NCBI GenBank assembly: GCA_003162425.1
Contig: PMOK01000165.1
Span: forward strand, 37,760 to 76,353
DNA: 38,594 nt
Origin: Bryobacterales bacterium
Lineage (GTDB): Bacteria > Acidobacteriota > Terriglobia > Bryobacterales > Bryobacteraceae
Direction of reading: 5' to 3'
A program made the translations under genes and the position numbers. Under the pieces are notes generated by a model that saw nothing but the letters and a program-made list of their open reading frames with translations, searched no databases and had not been told where the DNA came from. The number at the start of each line of letters is the position of its first letter. Position 1 is the first letter of the stretch. This document shows, piece by piece, positions 8,464 to 15,586 of the stretch.

Positions 8464-9079
8464 TTGGTACCACGCGCTATAATCCCGCAGGTAGCTGAGG
8501 CTCTGGGCTTCACGCTGGCCGTTGCCATCTACATCTGGTTTCTTCGGGCTCAGTGGTACTGGAGCTTCTTGGTCCTGGTCGCGTTAGTCCTGGCGTCATT
8601 CATTTGGCACTCGGAGACCCTCGACTCACTGGGCCTGAGTGTTTGGCGCTGGCGTGGAAGCGATAGCTGCGTGGCGGTGGTGGCTCGCTTCCTGCATGGC
8701 GGCGGTGATGATCGTGTGTTGGATGCGGGCGATCCCGGCACACCTGGTCTACCGATGGTTCGTTTATTTGTCCTGGTGTATTATCCAACAACTCCTCTTT
8801 CAAAACATGGTGTACCGGCGGCTCGCGGCCGCTTTCGGCTCATCCTGGAGAACATCCATATGCGCCGGCGCACTATTCGCCGCGCTACACATTCCCAACC
8901 CCATACTTGTACCCGCGACATTCCTGTGGGGAACTGTCTCCACTCGCATGTTTGAATCACGCCCCAGTATCCCTGCCCTGGCACTCTGGCAGGCTTTGCT
9001 GTCGATCCTTCTGTATTGGCTCACGCCAGTCGAGCTTAATCACCAATTCCGGGTCGGCCCTGGATATTGGACTTGGTGA
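8464..9079 (+). pseudogene. CPBP-like intramembrane protein gene split by a frameshift
   Basis: Two adjacent frames together make one recognisable membrane protein. The first (from a TTG at 8464) reads EALGFTLAVAIYIWFLRAQW through ETLDSLGLS; the second takes over near 8640 with FGAGVEAIAAW and ends at 9079. Joining them needs a one-base correction around 8635-8645. The second half has the CPBP (CAAX-protease-like) layout: CIIQQLLFQNMVYRRL where the family normally has EExxxR, then FAALHIPNP. The two catalytic glutamates are replaced by QQ, which I recall in related acidobacterial proteins, so protease activity is doubtful even if the frame were intact. A TATAAT lies at 8478-8483, inside the proposed 5' end. 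A sequencing error cannot be excluded. Confidence 0.7.
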
Positions 9080-9130
9080 CGGGCGAGTCCTGTCGGTCCA
9101 GCACGCCGATCCCACTTCATCGCTTCTTCT

Positions 9131-9289
9131 TTATTCCGCCATCGATTCGCGGTCTGGGCTGCGCGTTGCAATAGCCAACTCAAGGAGGAAATCTCTGATT
9201 TCAGCGTCGAGGGGTTGGTGTCCGGTACGGACTAAAACGACTCCAAATTCTTCAGGTTGTAGGACAACCCGGTCCTTCCGGCACGTCAC
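9131..9289 (-). CDS. Possible small protein, 52 residues, unknown function
   Basis: A reverse frame from a GTG at 9287-9289 to a TAA at 9131 encodes 52 residues with a plausible globular composition: RVVLQPEEFGVVLVRTGHQP, EIRDFLLELAIATRS, ending SPDRESMAE. It overlaps the 3' end of the neighbouring small gene by 38 bases and has no clear ribosome site, so translation would need coupling. I do not recognise a family. The protein-like heptad pattern of EIRDFLLELAIAT is the main reason to report it; it could also be chance. Confidence 0.4.
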   Translation of the reverse strand: MTCRKDRVVLQPEEFGVVLVRTGHQPLDAEIRDFLLELAIATRSPDRESMAE

Positions 9290-9494
9290 TGTTGATTCGT
9301 TCGGCACAGTCGATCAGGTCTACAGAGAAGATGCGGAGACGTTGCCCTTCCCACATGACCTCGACGGTACCCACTCGTTGGGGTTCCAACGATACTTCCA
9401 TCACGCTGCCCACGGGTATGTCTACGATTGAAGTACTACCTTCCGGAGTGCCATGGACAGAAATGATCGGGTGTTGAACTCGGTAAATCATCAT
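9252..9494 (-). CDS. Small beta-rich protein, about 80 residues
   Basis: Starting at ATG 9494 (or the next ATG, 9491), this frame reads MMIYRVQHPIISVHG, then IVDIPVGSVMEVSLEP, VGTVEVMWEGQRLRIFSVDL and IDCAERI. I recall a family of small acidobacterial proteins with this arrangement: an initial strand, a DIPxGSVxEV element, a VxWxGxxLxxFxxDL element and a short tail. Their function is unknown. No signal peptide or membrane segment is present. The ribosome site is weak. The last 15 codons overlap the downstream frame at 9131-9289. Alternating hydrophobic positions and the family resemblance make it more credible than the overlapping forward-strand frame. Confidence 0.65.
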   Translation of the reverse strand: MMIYRVQHPIISVHGTPEGSTSIVDIPVGSVMEVSLEPQRVGTVEVMWEGQRLRIFSVDLIDCAERINSDVPEGPGCPTT

Positions 9495-9582
9495 CGCCGT
9501 GATCTAGGGTGCATGAAGATGAGTGATTTAAAACCAAGGAACAAGATGGAATTGAGGGAAGCTTTGGAGGGCGTCCACGCGC

Positions 9583-9627
9583 CTTTTAAGCAAAGGGTCG
9601 CGGGTTCGAGTCCCGCCCGGCTCACCA
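9583..9627 (+). other. 3' half of a tRNA-Lys(UUU) gene: probable integration (att) site
   Basis: The block runs from an anticodon loop CTTTTAA through the 3' anticodon strand GCAAA, variable loop GGGTC, a perfect T arm (GCGGG, loop TTCGAGT, CCCGC), acceptor strand CCGGCTC, discriminator A and an encoded CCA. The 5' half is absent: the bases before the loop (TCCACGCGC) cannot pair with GCAAA, and no D arm or 5' acceptor strand lies upstream. A duplicate that begins in the anticodon loop and ends at the tRNA 3' end is the classic product of tyrosine-recombinase integration. Because the fragment is on the plus strand, the element would lie to its left. No integrase is visible in the window. Confidence 0.75.
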
Positions 9628-9639
9628 TTGTTCCCATGC

Positions 9640-10536
9640 CTATCTTGCGCCCGCCTGGAAGTTGGCATGGGTCAGAGTTACTTCCACCAAATCACCTAGC
9701 TGGACAGCCGTAAACTGGTTACCTTCTATGTTGGCCACCAGCTTTCCTTCACGGTCTACGATTGCGGTGTGCAGTGAATGCGTCAGCAAGCCCTCATCCG
9801 GCCAGAAATTCATTCCGAACATCCCGCACACTTGCTTCACATTGCTCAGGGTGCCTGTCAGAAAACGCCAGCCGTCCACATTTGCCTTCCATGTTTCGCC
9901 ATATTTCGCGAGCACATCCGGTGAGTCGTGGTCCGGGTCGAACGTAATGCTGAGCAGTACCAGGTCCCGGCCCATGCGAGTGTTGAAACGCTTCTGGAGC
10001 TGCGCGAAATTGTTCGACAAACGCATACAATAGTCCGGCAAAGGGCAGCGGGTGTAAATGAAGGTAATCGCCACTACCTTGCCGCGGAACTCCGAAAGCG
10101 TGACCGGACGGTTGGTCTGGTCGACGAGCGAAAAGTCGGATACGGTTTGTCCGATGCTCAAGGTGGACGCCGAACCTGCCTTAGATCGCATAGCCTCGTC
10201 CAGCAGGGCAAGACGTCTGTTCTGCGCGGGATCGCGTTCCCAGCTATCGTACTCGCGCACATGTACATTGGTGATATACGACGAAGTCTTGCCTACCACC
10301 AGCGTGAATTCGATTTTCTCGCCGGCCTTCAAAGTGTCAAGTACGCGCGGGTTGTCCACGCGATAGGGCATCGTCATCGCGTCCATGAACCCGGGGATCG
10401 GGTCGTGCGACACCAAAACGGTGCGATGCGCAATATCCACTGTCAGCACTAACCCGGTAACCTCGTACCGTTGGATTGATCGCGCGAGAAGACCCAGAAC
10501 GAACAGTAACGGCAAAAACAATATTCTGTATCTCAT
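9640..10536 (-). CDS. SCO1/SenC-type copper protein with N-terminal CusF-like domain
   Basis: Starting at ATG 10536 (MRYRILFLPLLFVLGLLA), the 298-residue protein has an N-terminal membrane anchor or signal peptide, a CusF-like copper-binding segment (VTGLVLTVDIAHRTVLVSHD, then FMDAMTMPYRV) and a thioredoxin-fold SCO domain. The copper cysteines are C164 and C170 in TRCPLPDYC, spaced by five residues rather than the usual three; the distal histidine lies in LLTHSLHTAI. SCO proteins help load copper into cytochrome c oxidase or act as thiol-redox proteins in the periplasm. The start is chosen because it opens the hydrophobic segment and has an AGAGG ribosome site. Its start is 13 bases after the stop of the gene at 10550-13174, so the two form an operon. 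Confidence 0.92.
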   Translation of the reverse strand: MRYRILFLPLLFVLGLLARSIQRYEVTGLVLTVDIAHRTVLVSHDPIPGFMDAMTMPYRVDNPRVLDTLKAGEKIEFTLVVGKTSSYITNVHVREYDSWERDPAQNRRLALLDEAMRSKAGSASTLSIGQTVSDFSLVDQTNRPVTLSEFRGKVVAITFIYTRCPLPDYCMRLSNNFAQLQKRFNTRMGRDLVLLSITFDPDHDSPDVLAKYGETWKANVDGWRFLTGTLSNVKQVCGMFGMNFWPDEGLLTHSLHTAIVDREGKLVANIEGNQFTAVQLGDLVEVTLTHANFQAGAR

Positions 10537-10549
10537 CTGTCGGATCCTC

Positions 10550-13174
10550 TCAACTACCGGACGCGTTACGGCGCTGAGCACGACGCGCCGGCCCGCCAAG
10601 TTCAAACGGGCGCCGTATCTCGCTGGTGAAGCTCTTTTGAAATTCTCTGATTTCCAAGAACTGATCGGTAGGGACGTTGTCGAAAGTTTGTTTGGTCTTC
10701 GAGGTGGGCCACCAAACCTCGAGTTTTTCGATCTTGACCGGCTTGCCGAGTCCAATGTGCTGCTGGAGGGGCGATGCGCCGAATGATCCGCCGCTTCCCA
10801 CCGTCCGCCATATGGTGCGGTGCTGCTGTCCCTGATCGAGCACCGTCACAGCAATACGGGCGCCGATCGCGCAGCGGTTGGATTTCACACCCACCAGCCG
10901 CACGGTGATCCAGTGGTTGCCATGTTTGCCGGGATTCTCGAACAGACGGCTGGGATAGCGATCGCCGGGCTGGGGTCCGCCCATCACGACAAACACGTCC
11001 TCGTCTCCATCGTTGTTCAGGTCCCCGAACGCAATGCCGTGGCCTTTCGCAAGCGCGCCCATTCCCGATGAGGCCGTGATATCGGTAAAACTTTTGCCCG
11101 CTTGGTTGTGGAGCAAAACGTTGGGCAGCACCATGGACGCAAACGAAGGATTGCCGCTGCCCAGGTAAATATCCAGGAATCCATCGTTATCTAGGTCTCC
11201 AAAGTTAGCGCCCATGGGCATGAATACGCGATCCAGGTTGACATCCGCTGTTACGTCCTGAAACTTTCCGTTCCCGAGGTTTCTATATAACTTCAACGTT
11301 TCCACTTTGCGGGGCAGCCCCATATAACTTCGCGCAACTTCTTCGACAGACAAAAAGTCGGCTGTGACAAAGAGATCGGGCCGGCCGTCATTGTCGTAAT
11401 CGAAGAACCAAGCCGCGAAACTCATCCAGGGCATGCTAACTCCGGCCTGCCGCGCGACCTCAGTGAACGTGCGATCACCGTTGTTGTGGTACAGAAAATT
11501 AAATCCATTGAAGTTGGAAACGTAGATATCGGGATACCCATCGCCGTCGTAATCCGCGGCGACCGCGGCCTTGCTAAATGCGGATCGGTCGACTCCAGCT
11601 TGGTGCGAGATGTCAACAAACGTCCCATCCCCTTTATTCAGGAATAACTGGCTGGGGGCGTTCTCGTTGGCGATGAAAAGATCCAGATAGCCGTCATTAT
11701 CGATGTCCAGCCAGACCGCGGAATGCGAGGCGCTGAGTGGGCCGTCCAGCAGCCCGCTCTGCGCGGTTACGTCCGTGAAAGTACCGTCACAGTTATTACG
11801 CAGCAGGGAGTGGTGCCTCGCGAATTCCCATCCGCCGCGCAGCACCAGCATGTCCATGCAACCGTCGTTATTGTAGTCGGCCTGAATGATGTTCAGTCCA
11901 CCCAACTGATCGCCGAGCCCCGCCGCGCGCGCCCGATCTGTAAATGTTCCGTCTCCGTTGTTATGGAAGTAGCGCAGCGGAGCGCAATCGTCCACTTGTG
12001 AGGTTATTATGTCCAGGAGACCGTCATTGTCGAAGTCGTCCATGATCACTCCGCCGGCATTTCCATATGTGGCGAGACCAGCGGCGGGAGCGACATCCAG
12101 GAACCGTCCCAGGTCCTCTTTCGACGCGAATACCGAGGGCGGAATCAGAAACTCTTTGGGAACTTGGAACGGATATTCACCCGCGGTCATGTAGGCCAGA
12201 TTCAACAGCCACTGCAACTCCGTATTGGAAGGGTCGTGCTTCAGGCCCCGGCTCAGAAACGCAATGGCTTTCTCCACATCGGCACGCTTTGTATTGAGCA
12301 CTCCTGGGTGCGCCGGAAAGATCAGAGCATCATTGATAACGGGATCTACGGCAGGGTCCACGAAAGCGCCCCGATGCAGGTAGCTTATTCCTAGCACTTC
12401 TTCCATATGCCACGCCATGGGGTTGTTTGACGCCGCCAAAGCGATTTGATATGTCGCTTCCTCCTCCTTAATCGCGCCGTCGAAGTCCCTCTCGGAGGAC
12501 CACAGCTCCGCCAGGGTGTAGTGGCTGTGTGCCAGGCGATAAGGATCCATGCGCTCCCCCTCGTTCGCAATCAGCTTCTGCATCGCCTGTATGCCGTTGA
12601 GTGGCGCCTGCTCGCGCGTCGCGCATACGCTTTTCATATCCATCTGCCACGCCCGCAGTTGAGGGCCGGTGGGTAGGCTACTCCGGATCGATTCGTAGAA
12701 CTCTGAAAAACCTGAATCGTCCGGCGCCAGCCGAGCGCTCTTTAGCCCTGCCAGAACTCTATTACGGGCCGCATCAGCGGGGTCCGCAGGCTCGGGCTCT
12801 TTTAGAAGTTTGAGGATTGCGTAACCAGCCGGTACCTGGACGACGGCCGTGACGTCACCGGGCTTCACGCCGCGCAACGCGTCTCTTAATTCAGCTCTTA
12901 AGCTGCCAATGTCCACGGTCCCGAGATATCCGCCATCCTTGGCGGTGGCATCGATCGAATATTGACGTGCGAGCGCACCGAAATCCTCACCGCTACGTAT
13001 CAGGCGGAGGATCTTATCAGCTTCTTCGGGAGTGCGTGTAACGATGAGTCCCACCGGGAGCGCATGCGCTTCATCGCCTCCACTGCGTGCCGGGCCGGCG
13101 ATCCAGAGCACGATCAGCAACGGGATGGCCAGGCTCAACCGCATTAGTCGCACCGATACCGCGCGAGACCCCAT
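10550..13174 (-). CDS. Secreted parvulin-TPR-FG-GAP/VCBS-UnbV (ASPIC) protein
   Basis: The 874-residue protein starts at ATG 13174 (an alternative ATG at 13144 would begin MRLSLAIPLL) with a signal peptide ending near GPARSGG. Residues about 41-127 form a parvulin-type peptidyl-prolyl isomerase domain (GEDFGALARQYSID, KDGGYLGTVD, VPAGYAILKLL). A helical TPR-like region follows to about 330. Then come at least seven FG-GAP/VCBS repeats with calcium-loop motifs such as DFDNDGLLDI, DIDNDGYLDL, DYDGDGYPDI and DLNNDGDEDV, predicting a beta-propeller. The end is an UnbV/ASPIC domain (HWITVRLVGVKSNRCAIGAR, GSGGSFGA, KIEKLEVWWP). It should be extracytoplasmic. The function is unknown; a cell-surface or folding role fits. 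It is co-transcribed with the SCO gene, which is common for UnbV proteins in this phylum as far as I recall. No clear Shine-Dalgarno precedes either start. Confidence 0.9.
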   Translation of the reverse strand: MGSRAVSVRLMRLSLAIPLLIVLWIAGPARSGGDEAHALPVGLIVTRTPEEADKILRLIRSGEDFGALARQYSIDATAKDGGYLGTVDIGSLRAELRDALRGVKPGDVTAVVQVPAGYAILKLLKEPEPADPADAARNRVLAGLKSARLAPDDSGFSEFYESIRSSLPTGPQLRAWQMDMKSVCATREQAPLNGIQAMQKLIANEGERMDPYRLAHSHYTLAELWSSERDFDGAIKEEEATYQIALAASNNPMAWHMEEVLGISYLHRGAFVDPAVDPVINDALIFPAHPGVLNTKRADVEKAIAFLSRGLKHDPSNTELQWLLNLAYMTAGEYPFQVPKEFLIPPSVFASKEDLGRFLDVAPAAGLATYGNAGGVIMDDFDNDGLLDIITSQVDDCAPLRYFHNNGDGTFTDRARAAGLGDQLGGLNIIQADYNNDGCMDMLVLRGGWEFARHHSLLRNNCDGTFTDVTAQSGLLDGPLSASHSAVWLDIDNDGYLDLFIANENAPSQLFLNKGDGTFVDISHQAGVDRSAFSKAAVAADYDGDGYPDIYVSNFNGFNFLYHNNGDRTFTEVARQAGVSMPWMSFAAWFFDYDNDGRPDLFVTADFLSVEEVARSYMGLPRKVETLKLYRNLGNGKFQDVTADVNLDRVFMPMGANFGDLDNDGFLDIYLGSGNPSFASMVLPNVLLHNQAGKSFTDITASSGMGALAKGHGIAFGDLNNDGDEDVFVVMGGPQPGDRYPSRLFENPGKHGNHWITVRLVGVKSNRCAIGARIAVTVLDQGQQHRTIWRTVGSGGSFGASPLQQHIGLGKPVKIEKLEVWWPTSKTKQTFDNVPTDQFLEIREFQKSFTSEIRRPFELGGPARRAQRRNASGS

Positions 13175-13301
13175 CAGTTTCGCCAGAATAACGTGGAACT
13201 ATCAGTAAATCCGCAAAACACTGCGTCACTATTGTATCTTGATCCGCGAGACCGGAGCACTGGCGTGTAAAATTCGCAGGCGGCGACCTTACCGTTCTTT
13301 G

Positions 13302-15455
13302 TTACCGGACTGCGCCGGTGAATTCGTATACCTGCACCGCTTTCCGCCCTCTGCGGCCGAACCCTAACACTGAACTGGTGGATGCGAACACAGGCCGCAA
13401 TTGCTGCAATGGCTCCAGCGGTACGCAACTGACCATCGGATTATCTCCCACTAACACGCAGCCTTTATCCCGGCAAAGGGCCTCCGCTCGAACCGCTTCC
13501 TGAGCCGATTCGAATCGCTTGGTTCCCACCACCTCCTGGTGCGATCCCCTCTGCTGGAGGAACAATATCATCGCGCCATCTCGCCCATCTACGGCTTGTC
13601 CTCCAAATATAAACAGCCGTATCGACATGCTCCGATAATAGGCCGGAAGGAAAAACATCTTCAGGGCCGATTTTCCGTCAGCGTTGGATTCATACGCCAT
13701 CTGCAGGTAGTCGCTTCGCCGGCGCGCGCGCGCATATTCGAAGAATGCCGGAAAATCGCCAATCATTCCTTCCTGCTCGGATGGCCACAGCGGAAGCCGC
13801 TCATCTACCACTACGTAGCGCGTGCACCATCTCTGCAACACTGGAACCGCTTCCTGCTCGGACTGCGCCAGGAAAAAATCGGCGGCAACGGAGGCGTTTG
13901 CCTGCGTCGGATTCGTTACCGGGATTCGTCTCGCCACATCCACAATCCAGTACCCGTAATCCCACCATGCCATCACGCTGTAGGCGCTCGGAGGATACCG
14001 ATAGTCTGGCCCGTACTCGCGCCGGGGATATCGAGCGTAGAAAAAAGCGGGATCTCCGAAGGGTTCCCTCGTCGACGCGCGCAACCAGTTCAGCGTCTCT
14101 TTCCAGTCCTCCGATATTCCGGTAAACAAATCGCCATTTTTTACAGCGTAGAGGTTGGGCGCAAACACGAGCAGCGCCAGGCACAGGCTGATCACCCATG
14201 CGGTTTTGCGGCCGGACGCGAGCAGGCTGTCTGCTGCGTAGCCGGTGGCGAGGGCTATGGCGATGGCATAGTAGTAAGTCATTCGAAGCTGGCCCATCGA
14301 CAGAATAAGCGTTGTAACACCCCAAAAAAAGATGAGAGCTCGCCCAAGATCTCTTCGTTTCAGAATATATTCGGCCAGCAGAACCAGTCCGATCAGTGCG
14401 AAGAAGTAGGCGCCATAAAACTGCCGCAAGGCTGGAACGAGAGTGAAGTGACCTTGTTCGTATACCGTAGATTGAAGCTCGTACACTCCGCCCGAAGTTC
14501 CAAACAGAGAAGGCATCAGATGGGTGACGATAATTTTCGCGGAATGGCGTATGCTATGCGCCAGCAATGCCGTTACAGCCAGGATCGTCAATCCGGCAGC
14601 CGCCAACCCGCCGAAGAATACATAACTTGGACGTCGAAATCGCCGGCACAGCTTCGCCCACAATTCCAGCCCGCCGATCGCCAGGCTCCCGAGTCCGAGC
14701 GCGGCGATAGTGTAATTCATCCATAGCAGGCGATAGAACACCAGGCAGATACTTAGGGCGATCAGGAACGCTAGATACAGCGGCCGGAGAGATGGCGCTG
14801 GTCTTTCCTCCGGCGAAAACCATCGCACCCGATCGTAGATTGCCCAAGCCACCACCACGCCCACCATCATTGCGGAGCCGTGAAAGGTCAGCAGATAAGC
14901 TGCCAGCGTCAAGCCCGCGGCGATCGAAGTTCCCAACGCTTGCGTTTGAATCGCGCGCAATAAGAGGAAAAAGAATAACGTCACCAACAGGCTTTCCATG
15001 ATGTGGTGATCAGTAAAGCCCAGGCTCGAGACGCGCAGAAAATGCCCCGGCAAAGTCGCGATGACCGCGGCTGCGAGCAGGGCCGCGCGCCATCCAAACA
15101 CAAGTCTAGCCAAAATGAATACAGCTATCACTTCGCAAACGGCCAACGCCGCGGGATACCAGGCGGCGATCACGTGCAGCAGCGAATCCGACGGCGCGCC
15201 CCCACCTGCCAGCCACGCGATCAGTCCCAGCAACCAGTCATAAAACGGCGCGGTGGCAGTATCTGGCACCTGGCCAAAAATGACATACGGGTCCACCATG
15301 ATGCGCCAGGGGAAATGCCGAACCAGGTTCTCGGCCACCCGCACGTGGTACCACGCGTCGGTTTCCTGAAAATTCACGAAACCGGGCTGAAATACCAGAT
15401 CGAATCTCGGGATGACGCGGATGAACAATGCCAGCAGGCCGAGCGCGGTCACCAC
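13302..15455 (-). CDS. STT3-type oligosaccharyltransferase (AglB/PglB family)
   Basis: This 717-residue membrane protein carries every hallmark of the catalytic subunit that moves a glycan from a lipid carrier to asparagine. D33 sits in ETDAWYHVR (first external loop), D149-H150-H151 in GFTDHHIME, a TVYE sequence at 330-333 matches the TIxE/SVSE glutamate of external loop 5, and WWDYG is at 497-501 in MAWWDYGYWI. About a dozen hydrophobic segments precede a soluble C-terminal domain. The phrases resemble archaeal AglB more than Campylobacter PglB. The enzyme acts on the outer face of the inner membrane. It stands head to head with a PglK-like flippase gene, so the two share a promoter region. 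The start is uncertain: the GTG at 15455 cuts into the first membrane segment, an open frame continues upstream with no ATG, GTG or TTG, and a good AGGAG precedes an in-frame ATT at 15497. Confidence 0.88.
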   Translation of the reverse strand: MVTALGLLALFIRVIPRFDLVFQPGFVNFQETDAWYHVRVAENLVRHFPWRIMVDPYVIFGQVPDTATAPFYDWLLGLIAWLAGGGAPSDSLLHVIAAWYPAALAVCEVIAVFILARLVFGWRAALLAAAVIATLPGHFLRVSSLGFTDHHIMESLLVTLFFFLLLRAIQTQALGTSIAAGLTLAAYLLTFHGSAMMVGVVVAWAIYDRVRWFSPEERPAPSLRPLYLAFLIALSICLVFYRLLWMNYTIAALGLGSLAIGGLELWAKLCRRFRRPSYVFFGGLAAAGLTILAVTALLAHSIRHSAKIIVTHLMPSLFGTSGGVYELQSTVYEQGHFTLVPALRQFYGAYFFALIGLVLLAEYILKRRDLGRALIFFWGVTTLILSMGQLRMTYYYAIAIALATGYAADSLLASGRKTAWVISLCLALLVFAPNLYAVKNGDLFTGISEDWKETLNWLRASTREPFGDPAFFYARYPRREYGPDYRYPPSAYSVMAWWDYGYWIVDVARRIPVTNPTQANASVAADFFLAQSEQEAVPVLQRWCTRYVVVDERLPLWPSEQEGMIGDFPAFFEYARARRRSDYLQMAYESNADGKSALKMFFLPAYYRSMSIRLFIFGGQAVDGRDGAMILFLQQRGSHQEVVGTKRFESAQEAVRAEALCRDKGCVLVGDNPMVSCVPLEPLQQLRPVFASTSSVLGFGRRGRKAVQVYEFTGAVR

Positions 15456-15586
15456 AATCCACTGCCAGCGGTTCAGAATGGCCGCGAGCGATCCAATGCG
15501 CTCCTGTTGCGGTGGCGCCGATGGTTCGAGTTCTGTCGTGCGCTCATTATGGCATACGTGCCGGTCCGGTTAAAATCAGGTGTGCC

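Noticed and set aside
8907..9431. Forward frame of 174 codons between the CPBP-like gene and the tRNA fragment
   Set aside because: Composition is Ser/Arg/His-rich and it lies opposite two more protein-like reverse frames.
9583..9627. Complete tRNA-Lys gene
   Set aside because: No D arm or 5' acceptor strand upstream, and the 5' anticodon strand does not pair.
13539..14726. Forward frame of 395 codons inside the STT3 gene
   Set aside because: Shadow of the STT3 gene; the composition is rich in Arg, Gln and His and there is no family resemblance.
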